Source of the DNA: Blautia hansenii DSM 20583
GTDB taxonomy: Bacteria; Bacillota; Clostridia; Lachnospirales; Lachnospiraceae
NCBI RefSeq assembly: GCF_002222595.2
Contig: NZ_CP022413.2
Span: forward strand, 1,690,001 to 1,754,000
Reading direction: 5' to 3'
DNA: 64,000 nt
Positions within the stretch are counted from its first letter, which is position 1. Every line of letters starts with the position of its first letter. The notes under the pieces were generated by a model, which saw nothing but the letters and a program-made list of their open reading frames with translations, was not told the DNA's origin and ran no database searches. Below, piece after piece: positions 56,606-64,000 of the stretch. The position numbers were made by a program, and so were the translations under genes.

Positions 56606-56882
56606 TTTCCTGATATTTACTCATAATATAACCATAATTTTTTCTCTTGTGAGGCAGCTTGCAGGCACTGCAATCTTTTATTCCCTGCTCTGTATATTTA
56701 AAGTTGCCTCCGCATTTACTGCCTAAGGCATACAGAGGACAGTAGCAAAACAAACAGTTAAAATTCTGCGGATCTGTGGTTTCATGGCAAGGGAAAAATT
56801 CACATTTTTTATGATTATAAAAAGAATATTCTTTCCCTTCCCAATATGGTTTTTCCTGTTTTTCTTCCTTTTCTTTACTCAT
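56577..56882 (-). CDS. Cysteine-rich small-domain protein
   Basis: A 101-residue protein with a conserved cysteine cluster (CEFFPCHE, CLFCYCPLY, CGGNF, CSACKLPH), matching the 'cysteine-rich small domain' family, a probable metal-binding protein of unknown role. The ATG at 56882 overlaps the fliB-like gene by 8 bp and has AAAGGAAACAGC upstream. It is the last gene of the topB-led run. Confidence 0.85.
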   Translation of the reverse strand: MSKEKEEKQEKPYWEGKEYSFYNHKKCEFFPCHETTDPQNFNCLFCYCPLYALGSKCGGNFKYTEQGIKDCSACKLPHKRKNYGYIMSKYQEIMELAKKNQ

Positions 56883-58035
56883 GCTGTTTCCTTTCCCTGA
56901 CAAAAATACATCTTAAAGTTTCCGGCTTATAGTGCTTATCTAAGTCGAAAATTTCTTCCAGTAAGTTCAGATTTTCATCAGAATGTTCAATCTCTCTTGC
57001 ATAGCGATAAGCTGTTTCCAATAGATTTTTTTCTTCTATTTGTCCTTCGTCTGCCGCCCAGCTCCAAAAGGTAATTTCTTCTATCCAGAAAACGGATATT
57101 ACAGATAAAACACCCTTGGAATAAATCATATCGTCATAGACTGCACCGCAGAAATAAGTATACAGGAAAAACATCAAAAGCTGTTCTTTATAAATATCCC
57201 ACTGTTCCTGTCCTATGGTATTTTTTATTTCAGCTTTATATCTGTCTCTCTTTTCCACATACCATGTTTCACCCTTTTGAAAAAGGTTATCTGCCGCCTT
57301 TAAATTTGTTTTCCACTCTTCTCGAAGCACTTCCAGTCTTAACAAATCTTTTCTGAACGCCTGCACAATTTCATAAAGATTACCTGAAAAATCTTCTGCT
57401 TTTTCCTGTAAGCACAACTCAATTTCTGCCATAAAATCTCTTTCAAAAAGTTCTCCCTCATCAAGAGCAGTCTGTAAATTTTTTGCTATTTTCAAGACAC
57501 AGTACATTCTCTTTTCTATGGGAATTGTTCTGTTTTGCACAATGGAAAACAGCTTTTCTCTCACCTCTAAAAGACAGTCAAACAAAAGAAAATCAAAATC
57601 TTCAAAGTCTTCTTCACATTCTTCTTTCTCGTCCTCTTCTTCCAGAAACCTCACCGGTTCCTGACACTGCAAAATCATTTTTGCTGCTACGGGACAGGAT
57701 AAGGACAGAGAAAATTCTCTTAAATTTTCAAATTCTTCAATATGTCTGGGATATAAACGGCAGGTGTCACACAGCGCATCTGCACCTAATTCCTTATAAA
57801 TATCACAGAGATTTTCTGCATTTAAAAAGCTGCATCTCTTCTCATATTGTTCAAAAATCCCCTCTCTCCAGTTAATGGAATTCAAAAGACGAATACCAAA
57901 ATCACCGGAGACATTACTGTATTTTTCTAAAGAATTTTCATCAATTACAATCTGCCAGCCTGCACAGCAAGTATCCGGACATTGCTCCGCTGTGCAGGAA
58001 AATTTGTCATAATAATGTGGTTTTCTATAATACAT
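56875..58035 (-). CDS. fliB: Flagellin lysine-N-methylase-like protein (FliB family)
   Basis: A 386-residue protein whose N-terminal third carries the cysteine cluster CTAEQCPDTCCAGW with CSFLN, CDIYKEL, CDTCRLYP and SLSCPVA, typical of FliB and YkgJ-type iron/zinc proteins. FliB methylates flagellin lysines in Salmonella. No flagellar gene is in the window, so its substrate here may be another protein. It starts at ATG 58035, with no strong ribosome site, 3 bp after the upstream stop, which implies translational coupling. Confidence 0.83.
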   Translation of the reverse strand: MYYRKPHYYDKFSCTAEQCPDTCCAGWQIVIDENSLEKYSNVSGDFGIRLLNSINWREGIFEQYEKRCSFLNAENLCDIYKELGADALCDTCRLYPRHIEEFENLREFSLSLSCPVAAKMILQCQEPVRFLEEEDEKEECEEDFEDFDFLLFDCLLEVREKLFSIVQNRTIPIEKRMYCVLKIAKNLQTALDEGELFERDFMAEIELCLQEKAEDFSGNLYEIVQAFRKDLLRLEVLREEWKTNLKAADNLFQKGETWYVEKRDRYKAEIKNTIGQEQWDIYKEQLLMFFLYTYFCGAVYDDMIYSKGVLSVISVFWIEEITFWSWAADEGQIEEKNLLETAYRYAREIEHSDENLNLLEEIFDLDKHYKPETLRCIFVRERKQHE

Positions 58036-58038
58036 ACG

Positions 58039-58707
58039 CTATTGTTTTTCTACAATTTCATTGCCTTTTTTATAAATACTGTCAGAAGGAACAACGCCTC
58101 TTACAGAAGAAAGAGGATAAATATTGCTGTTGCTTCCCACTACTGTTCCCGGATTTAAAACAGAACCGCAGCCAACTTCCACTTCATCTCCAAGCATTGC
58201 GCCGAATTTCTTCAAACCTGTTTCAATATGTGTGTTTGCAGCCTTTACAACTACCAGTTTTTTATCTGATTTTACATTGGATGTAATAGACCCTGCCCCC
58301 ATGTGAGACTTATAGCCTAAAATAGAGTCGCCTACATAATTGTAATGAGGAACCTGAACCTTATCAAATAAGATAACATTCTTTAACTCTGTGGAATTTC
58401 CCACTACTGCGCATTCTCCTACCAGAGCATTTCCTCTGATAAAAGCACAATGGCGAACCTCTGCCTCTTTTCCGATAATGGCAGGACCATTGATATAAGC
58501 AGTCGGCGCTACTTTCGCTGTTTTGGCAATCCATACATTATCGCCTTTTTTCTCATACTCTGCTTCGTCTAAAGTCTCTCCTAATTTCAGAATATATTCG
58601 CCAATGCAGGGAAGAGCCTCCCATGGATAAGTCTTTTCTTCTAAAAGCTCTTTTGCAAGGGTTTTGCTTAAATCATGATATAACTCTTTAATCGTTAACT
58701 GCTCCAT
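58039..58707 (-). CDS. Left-handed beta-helix acyltransferase-like protein
   Basis: A 222-residue hexapeptide-repeat protein. Residues ~55-205 contain consecutive hexapeptide turns (TAYINGPAIIGKEAEVRHCAF, VGECAVVG and similar) of the UDP-N-acetylglucosamine pyrophosphorylase / acyltransferase LbH group. There is no nucleotidyltransferase domain, so it is not GlmU. The substrate is unknown. It lies between topB and fliB with 5- and 3-bp gaps. Confidence 0.83.
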   Translation of the reverse strand: MEQLTIKELYHDLSKTLAKELLEEKTYPWEALPCIGEYILKLGETLDEAEYEKKGDNVWIAKTAKVAPTAYINGPAIIGKEAEVRHCAFIRGNALVGECAVVGNSTELKNVILFDKVQVPHYNYVGDSILGYKSHMGAGSITSNVKSDKKLVVVKAANTHIETGLKKFGAMLGDEVEVGCGSVLNPGTVVGSNSNIYPLSSVRGVVPSDSIYKKGNEIVEKQ

Positions 58708-58712
58708 TTTTT

Positions 58713-60782
58713 CTACCTACCTTCTCTTAAATTATTTTTTTCTATTTTACTACGCTTTTTTTGATTTTCCAACCTTTTTTGCGCCGGTTTTTTATAAAAC
58801 TTGGAAGAAGCGTCAAAAAACTGCTTTAACATCAACTGATTTCGAAGCCCCAACACACCTTCTGTACGGGATTTAATGAAATTTTCCAGCTTAAACATAT
58901 ATTCTTCCGAAGTGATACTGCCTTCTGCCACGTATGTAAGCCCCTTCTCCCAGCTTGCCGTAAGCTCCGGATTTAAAAGAGAGCGGATGGAGCAATTCAC
59001 TACATCAAAAATCATTTCCCCTAACAGTGTAGGCGTAATCACCTGTGTTTTTTTATTTAATTCCAGATATTTAATGGTCACCAATTTCTTCAAAATCTCT
59101 GCTCTGGTAGCGCTGGTTCCGATACCGCTTCCCTTAATCTGTGCACGCAGCTCCTCATCTTCGATAAGCTGTCCTGCGTTTTCCATTGCCAAAATCATCG
59201 AACCTGAGGTATAGCGCTTTGGCGGTGATGTTTCCCCTTCTTTTATAGAAAAGTCTTCAATGGAAAGATAACTCCCTTTTTTAATACCCAAAATCCAGTT
59301 AAGAAATTCCCCATCCTCTGCAATGGTTTTTTCTTCTTTTCCTGCATTGTCTTTCTTCTTTCCAAAAGAATTCGGAGTTACTTTTAAATAGCCTTCTGAT
59401 ACCAGTATTTTAAAAGAAGAAAATAATTTTTCTTTTTCAATCACCGATACCAGATTGATTTTCTGATATACTGCCGGAGGATAAAAAATGCTTAAAAACC
59501 TTCTTACAATCACTTCATAAACCTTACTTCCCTGCACGGAAATACTGCGTAAAGCATTTAATCCCTGCCCTGTGGGAATAATGGCATAGTGGTCTGTAAT
59601 CTGTTTATCATTTACATATCTTGTTTTTATGAGATTTTTATAACAACCTGTCTCTAAAATCTCTGCCGCATAAATACTTCCATGCTCATAGTTCTTTAAG
59701 CCGCTGATATTTTTATAGATTTCCTTTGCAACTGCACTGGAAAGGACTCTGGCATCTGTTCTTGGATAAGTAACCAGCTTTTTCTCATATAATTCCTGCA
59801 CAATTTTTAAGGTTTCATCAGGACTTAATTTAAATAATCTGGAACATTCATTTTGAAGCTCTGCCAGATTAAATAACAGCGGAGGATTTTTATTTTCCTT
59901 TTTCTTCTCTATCTTTTCCACCACTGCTTCCAAAGGAGGATTTGCAGAAAGAATTTCCTTTAATTCCATAGCTGTTTCTTTCTTTTTAAATCCGTTTTCC
60001 TTATATAAAAGAGGCGATGCAAAATATCTGCTGCTCTCTGCCGCTCTCCATTCTCCTTCAAAAGTATGCCCCTGCTGTTTAAAATTACCGATGACTCTGT
60101 AAAAAGGTGTCTTGACAAATTCTCGGATTTCCCGTTCTCTGCGCACCACCATTCCCAGAACACAGGTCATTACCCTTCCCACAGAAATTGCCTGATAACG
60201 GCTTCCCAGATAATTTGACACAGCATTTCCGTACTTTAAAGAAAGTAATCTGGAGAAATTAATTCCCATGAGATAATCCTCTTTTGCCCTGAGGTATGCA
60301 GATGCAGAAAGATTATCATACTCGCTGATATCTTTTGCTTCCTTTATCCCACGAATAATTTCCTCCTCTGTCTGGGAGTCAATCCAGACTCTTTTTTGCT
60401 TTTTATCTTTTACCCCTGCCATCATTGCCACAAGGCGGTAAATATATTCTCCTTCACGTCCAGAGTCCGTACATACATAAATCGTTTCCACATCCTTGCG
60501 GTTTAAAAGCCCGCTTACAATCTGAAACTGCTTCTTTACAGAAGGAATAACTTCATATTTAAAGTCCTCCGGAAGAAACGGAAGGGTTTCTAAACTCCAC
60601 CTTTTCAGTGCAGGGTCATAGGCTTCCGGATAACTCATGGTCACCAAATGTCCCACACACCAGGTAATAATGGTATTTTCCGACTCTAAATATCCGTCCT
60701 TCCTTGAAGTATTTACTTTTAACGCTTTTGCAAATTCCTGTGCAACGCTGGGTTTTTCTGCTATAAATAGTGATTTATTCAT
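58713..60782 (-). CDS. topB: DNA topoisomerase III
   Basis: A 689-residue type IA topoisomerase. The TOPRIM domain opens with FIAEKPSVAQ (5-14) and has CTDSGREGEYI near 103; the active-site tyrosine is in VTYPRTDAR near 336. No C-terminal zinc fingers are seen; the C-terminus is basic (KRSKIEKNN). The ATG at 60782 is chosen over a TTG seven codons earlier because AAAGGAAAGAGAG precedes it. First gene of a run with the beta-helix protein, FliB and the cysteine-rich protein. Confidence 0.94.
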   Translation of the reverse strand: MNKSLFIAEKPSVAQEFAKALKVNTSRKDGYLESENTIITWCVGHLVTMSYPEAYDPALKRWSLETLPFLPEDFKYEVIPSVKKQFQIVSGLLNRKDVETIYVCTDSGREGEYIYRLVAMMAGVKDKKQKRVWIDSQTEEEIIRGIKEAKDISEYDNLSASAYLRAKEDYLMGINFSRLLSLKYGNAVSNYLGSRYQAISVGRVMTCVLGMVVRREREIREFVKTPFYRVIGNFKQQGHTFEGEWRAAESSRYFASPLLYKENGFKKKETAMELKEILSANPPLEAVVEKIEKKKENKNPPLLFNLAELQNECSRLFKLSPDETLKIVQELYEKKLVTYPRTDARVLSSAVAKEIYKNISGLKNYEHGSIYAAEILETGCYKNLIKTRYVNDKQITDHYAIIPTGQGLNALRSISVQGSKVYEVIVRRFLSIFYPPAVYQKINLVSVIEKEKLFSSFKILVSEGYLKVTPNSFGKKKDNAGKEEKTIAEDGEFLNWILGIKKGSYLSIEDFSIKEGETSPPKRYTSGSMILAMENAGQLIEDEELRAQIKGSGIGTSATRAEILKKLVTIKYLELNKKTQVITPTLLGEMIFDVVNCSIRSLLNPELTASWEKGLTYVAEGSITSEEYMFKLENFIKSRTEGVLGLRNQLMLKQFFDASSKFYKKPAQKRLENQKKRSKIEKNNLREGR

Positions 60783-60818
60783 GAAAGCTCTCTTTCCTTT
60801 CAAAATTACGTATCTTTT

Positions 60819-60847
60819 ATGCTAACACAACTTTTTAAAAGCGTCAA
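60819..60847 (-). promoter_or_regulatory. Sigma-A promoter of topB
   Basis: Minus-strand TTGACG (60842-60847) and TAGCAT (60819-60824) with 17-bp spacing. The -35 abuts repeat copy 3. Confidence 0.6.
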
Positions 60848-60882
60848 ATAGGACGCAATTTGCCATGTACGAATTTTCCTAT
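60848..60882. repeat. Palindromic intergenic repeat, copy 3 (degenerate)
   Basis: ATAGGACGCAATTT at 60848-60861 repeats copy 1 exactly, and TCCTATG closes it at 60877-60883; an extra 13 bases lie in the loop compared with copy 1. Confidence 0.55.
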
Positions 60883-60883
60883 G

Positions 60884-60926
60884 GAAGAAAAAAGGCGGCA
60901 TACCTGTTTCTTGCAGGCTGCCACCT
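60884..60926 (-). terminator. Terminator after asd
   Basis: GGCGGCA...CCTG (60894-60906) pairs with CAGG...TGCCACC (60914-60925), with one G-U pair in minus-strand RNA, followed by CTTTTTTCTTC (complement of 60884-60893). Confidence 0.82.
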
Positions 60927-60947
60927 CTGTTAAAAAAATATCATTTT

Positions 60948-62033
60948 TTATTTCTTTGTAATATATCCTTTTGCTTTTAAGGTTTCTGCACAAAGCACTG
61001 CACCGCCTGCTGCGCCACGAACTGTATTGTGAGATAAACCGATAAATTTAAAGTCGTATACCTTATCTTCTCTTAAGCGTCCTACGCTTACGCCCATGCC
61101 GTTTTCATAATCTACATCAGCCTGTACCTGTGGTCTGTCAGCTTCTTCCATATAGCGGATGAACTGTTTTGGTGCGCTTGGCAGCTCTAATTCCTGTGGA
61201 ATTCCTTTAAATGCTGTCAATTTTTCAATTAACTGCTCTTTTGTAGGTTTCTTTCTGAATTTTACAAAGACTGCCGCTGTATGTCCGTTTAAAACAGGAA
61301 CACGTACACACTGACAGGTAATAACAGGTTCTTTTGCAGGAACGATTACGCCGTCTTCGATTTCACCCCAAAGACGCAACGGTTCCATCTCGCTCTTCTC
61401 TTCCTCTCCGCCAATATAAGGAATAATATTTTCTACCATTTCCGGCCAGTCTTTAAAAGTCTTTCCTGCACCTGAAATCGCCTGATAAGTAGTAGCAACC
61501 ACTTCATAAGGCTCAAATTCCTTCCATGCTGTCAATACAGGCGCATAGCTCTGAATAGAACAGTTTGGTTTTACCGCAACAAATCCTCTTGTTGTTCCCA
61601 GACGTTTTTTCTGGAATTCAATCACATCAAAATGCTGTGGATTGATTTCCGGAACAACCATCGGTACGTCCGGTGTCCATCTGTGAGCGCTGTTATTAGA
61701 AACTACCGGTGTTTCTGTCTTTGCATATTCTTCTTCAATGGCTTTGATTTCCTCTTTTGACATATCTACTGCGGAAAAAACAAAATCCACAGTGGAAGCA
61801 ACCTCTTCTACATCGGCAACATTCATAACCACTAATTTCTTTACTGCTTCCGGCATAGGAGTTGTCATTTTCCAACGAGCTCCTACTGCTTCTTCATAAG
61901 TTTTTCCTGCACTTCTTGCACTTGCTGCAACAGTCACCACTTCAAACCAAGGGTGATTTTCCAGTAAAGAAATAAATCTCTGTCCAACCATTCCTGTTGC
62001 GCCTAAAATTCCGACTCTTAATTTTTCACTCAT
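60948..62033 (-). CDS. asd: Aspartate-semialdehyde dehydrogenase (archaeal/fungal-type)
   Basis: A 361-residue NADP-dependent enzyme, second step of the aspartate pathway. The nucleotide motif is GILGATGMVGQRF (8-20), the catalytic cysteine is in KPNCSIQSY near residue 157 and a catalytic histidine is in VLNGHTAAVFV near 250. The sequence type is the USG-1/archaeal-like class. GAGGAGATAAGCAG precedes the ATG; argH ends 53 bp upstream. Confidence 0.95.
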   Translation of the reverse strand: MSEKLRVGILGATGMVGQRFISLLENHPWFEVVTVAASARSAGKTYEEAVGARWKMTTPMPEAVKKLVVMNVADVEEVASTVDFVFSAVDMSKEEIKAIEEEYAKTETPVVSNNSAHRWTPDVPMVVPEINPQHFDVIEFQKKRLGTTRGFVAVKPNCSIQSYAPVLTAWKEFEPYEVVATTYQAISGAGKTFKDWPEMVENIIPYIGGEEEKSEMEPLRLWGEIEDGVIVPAKEPVITCQCVRVPVLNGHTAAVFVKFRKKPTKEQLIEKLTAFKGIPQELELPSAPKQFIRYMEEADRPQVQADVDYENGMGVSVGRLREDKVYDFKFIGLSHNTVRGAAGGAVLCAETLKAKGYITKK

Positions 62034-62086
62034 CTGCTTATCTCCTCCGTTTCGTTTTATTTAATATAGCAAATCCTGTCAAAATG

Positions 62087-63475
62087 TCAATGTTTTTCAC
62101 AATCTTCCAGATATTTTTTCTGAATTTCCAGTACCTTTTTCATTGCCTCCGGTCCCGGAGCGCCAATGGTATTTCTGGTTTCCACACAGGTCTTCATGCT
62201 GATTGCTTCATAAATATCCTGCTCAAATACCGGACTGATTTTCTGATATTCCTCTAACGGCATTTCATCAAGAGAAATCTGGTTTTTCACGCAGAATAAT
62301 ACCAGCTCGCCTACAATGCTGTGAGCATCTCTAAACGGTACGCCTTTTTTTACAAGATAATCTGCCGCATCTGTGGCATTGGTAAATCCGTTTTTCGCAC
62401 TCTTTTCCATGTTCTCTTTTTTCAATTCCATGGTTTCCAGCATACCGTTAAACAGGGCGATACAGCCTTTTACCGTATCCATTGCGTCAAATGCGAGCTC
62501 TTTATCCTCCTGCATATCCTTATTATATGCCAGAGGAATTCCCTTCATAGTAGTAAGAAGAGACATCAGCGCCCCGTAGACACGACCTGTCTTTCCTCTT
62601 ACCAGCTCTGCTATATCCGGATTTTTCTTCTGAGGCATAATACTGCTGCCTGTGCTGTATCCGTCATCAATTTCGATAAACTGATATTCGTTGGAATTCC
62701 ACAAAATAATTTCTTCGCAGAAACGGCTCAGGTGCATCATAATCACAGATAAGTCTGATAAATATTCAATTAAATAATCTCTGTCTGCAACAGAGTCCAT
62801 GCTGTTTAAGGTTGCTCCGTCAAAGCCCAGCAGCTCTGCCGTATATTCTCTGTCCAAAGGATACGTTGTTCCTGCCAAAGCTCCGCTGCCTAAAGGACAA
62901 TAATTTAATCTCTTTTTCGTATCTGCCAGACGGCTTCTGTCTCTTTTGAACATTTCAAAATATGCGCCAAAGTGATGTGCCGCCGTAATCGGCTGCGCCT
63001 TCTGCAAGTGGGTAAATCCCGGCATATACGTATGTAAATTGTCTTCCATTAACTTCAAAAGTGTTTCCAACAGCTCTTTTAAGAGCATATCTGTCTCCTG
63101 AATTTCATCTCTGACATAAAGCTTCATATCTAATGCAACCTGATCGTTGCGGCTTCTTCCTGTATGAAGCTTCTTTCCCACATCACCTGTTCTTTTAATC
63201 AGATTTGCTTCTACAAAACTGTGAATATCCTCGTATTCCGGAGAAAATTCCAGCTTTTTCTCTTCAATGTCCTGAAGAATTTCTGTCAGTCCCTTGAGGA
63301 TTTCATCCTTTTCCTGCTCTGTTAAAATTCCCTGCTTTGCAAGCATTTTAACATGTGCCATGCTTCCCTGAATATCCTGCTTATAGAGCTTTTTGTCAAA
63401 ACCGAGGGAAGCATTGAAATTATAAACCAGCTGATCTGTTTCTTTCGTGAAACGTCCTCCCCATAATTGTGCCAT
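62087..63475 (-). CDS. argH: Argininosuccinate lyase
   Basis: A 462-residue fumarase-superfamily enzyme that releases arginine and fumarate, the last step of arginine synthesis. The signature GSSIMPQKKNPD lies near residue 280; TGRSRNDQVA near 106 and GFTHLQKAQP near 154 are the other conserved regions. The start MAQLWGGRF matches the family. No argG is adjacent. A weak ribosome site precedes the ATG. Confidence 0.96.
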   Translation of the reverse strand: MAQLWGGRFTKETDQLVYNFNASLGFDKKLYKQDIQGSMAHVKMLAKQGILTEQEKDEILKGLTEILQDIEEKKLEFSPEYEDIHSFVEANLIKRTGDVGKKLHTGRSRNDQVALDMKLYVRDEIQETDMLLKELLETLLKLMEDNLHTYMPGFTHLQKAQPITAAHHFGAYFEMFKRDRSRLADTKKRLNYCPLGSGALAGTTYPLDREYTAELLGFDGATLNSMDSVADRDYLIEYLSDLSVIMMHLSRFCEEIILWNSNEYQFIEIDDGYSTGSSIMPQKKNPDIAELVRGKTGRVYGALMSLLTTMKGIPLAYNKDMQEDKELAFDAMDTVKGCIALFNGMLETMELKKENMEKSAKNGFTNATDAADYLVKKGVPFRDAHSIVGELVLFCVKNQISLDEMPLEEYQKISPVFEQDIYEAISMKTCVETRNTIGAPGPEAMKKVLEIQKKYLEDCEKH

Positions 63476-63544
63476 AATTCTGTTCTCACTTCTTTCTCTT
63501 TATTGTAGCCAATGCTTTGAGCAGAATTTTATCACTTTATAGTA

Positions 63545-64000
63545 TTAAATGCAAGATTTTTTCTTTTGTTCTTCTCTTTCTTTTTTCGAAAATACACAAC
63601 CGCAATAATCTTGACGATATAATTGATATTCTTTTGACAATTCCGTAGAACGTTTATATCCGTTTTTCTTCTTAAAATCAGAGGGAAGGTGCTTAACATC
63701 ATAGATTTCTGCCAGCTCCTCCCCTATTTCATTTATTTTTTGTGCATTTTTTAACGGACTAATGGTCAGCGTTGTTGTGAAATAATCATACCCGCCTTCT
63801 GCTGCCAAACGTGCCGCTTCCTCCATACGCATACGGAAACACTGAAAGCATCGCTCTCCGCCCTCCGGCACGTCCTCCAGTCCCTTTGCCATTTTGAAAA
63901 AATCCTCCGGACAGTATTCCCCTTCTACAAACTTGGGCTTATGTACAAAAGGCATCTCTTCAATGAGACGCTTCATTTCTTCCGTTCTTTTTTCGTATTC
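63545..64000 (-). CDS. queH: Epoxyqueuosine reductase QueH, N-terminus outside window
   Basis: The C-terminal 151 residues of a QueH (DUF208) protein, which reduces epoxyqueuosine in tRNA to queuosine. The frame stays open to base 64000 (first visible residues EYEKRTEE), so the start and the first cysteine motif are beyond the edge. Visible features are CFQCFRMRMEEAA, the TTLTISPLKN loop and the C-terminal YCGCVFSKKE metal site. Confidence 0.92.
   Translation of the reverse strand, partial: EYEKRTEEMKRLIEEMPFVHKPKFVEGEYCPEDFFKMAKGLEDVPEGGERCFQCFRMRMEEAARLAAEGGYDYFTTTLTISPLKNAQKINEIGEELAEIYDVKHLPSDFKKKNGYKRSTELSKEYQLYRQDYCGCVFSKKEREEQKKKSCI

Overview
This window is a 64-kb piece of low-GC chromosome whose gene content and order point to a Clostridia member, most likely a Lachnospiraceae gut anaerobe (Blautia/Dorea/Ruminococcus-like). 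The evidence is the order rplU-prp-rpmA-obgE-yhbY-nadD-yqeK-rsfS, the run pyrH-frr-uppS-cdsA-dxr-rseP, the nfo-dgt-dnaG-rpoD-trmK-nif3 cluster, class A RNase P RNA, the lexA/yneA SOS pair with Gram-positive SOS boxes, and lineage-typical small families (DUF6465, TIGR03960/TIGR03936, split LysO). The species is inference; no rRNA is present. About 85% of the genes lie on the minus strand.

Layout: 1-687 is the start of a zinc-ribbon protein cut by the window edge. 1.1-6.2 kb holds a D-2-hydroxyacid dehydrogenase, aspartokinase, a DMT exporter, pyrBI and a small membrane protein. 6.3-10.5 kb (mostly plus) holds pheA, a DUF815 ATPase, and the divergent yneA-like/lexA SOS pair. A GNAT acetyltransferase broken by one in-frame TGA follows. 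11.0-20.6 kb is a ribosome-assembly and RNA-metabolism block: rsfS, yqeK, nadD, yhbY, obgE, rpmA, prp, rplU, then a CPBP protease, a Nudix hydrolase, RNase G and the TIGR03936/TIGR03960 pair. 20.6-22.05 kb is a graveyard of decayed mobile DNA (IS1182-like transposase start with a probable end, tyrosine-integrase fragment). 22.1-31.3 kb carries a DUF6465 gene, rnpB, a TGS/uridine-kinase-like nucleoside kinase and the dnaG-rpoD cluster. Two tandem tRNA-Leu(UAA) genes sit at 31.4-31.6 kb.

31.7-35.4 kb holds guaD, a minimal amidohydrolase and glpK, the last with a terminator in its leader. A plus-strand protein with a peptidoglycan-binding domain follows. 37-42.3 kb is the pyrH-frr-uppS-cdsA-dxr-rseP unit (nucleotide supply, ribosome recycling, isoprenoid and phospholipid synthesis, membrane proteolysis). 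42.4-47.2 kb holds a sodium:solute symporter, a nucleoid-associated protein and a two-gene ABC exporter, divergent from a stand-alone carB. A complete group IIC intron (50572-52482) separates carB from the terminator it once shared with a lipoprotein gene. 53.7-64 kb holds split lysO, two HAD phosphatases, a lone NuoE-like ferredoxin, FliB, a cysteine-rich protein, a left-handed beta-helix acyltransferase, topB, asd, argH and the C-terminal part of queH.

Functionally most of the window is housekeeping: aspartate-family amino acids (aspartokinase, asd), pyrimidines (pyrBI, carB, pyrH), translation and ribosome maturation, replication initiation and sigma factor. No complete new system is visible. 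The less ordinary signals are the intron displacing a terminator, a family of short palindromic intergenic repeats, the multi-box SOS switch, a possible antitermination site ahead of glpK, and the zinc-ribbon gene at the left edge, which may mark an accessory region outside the window.
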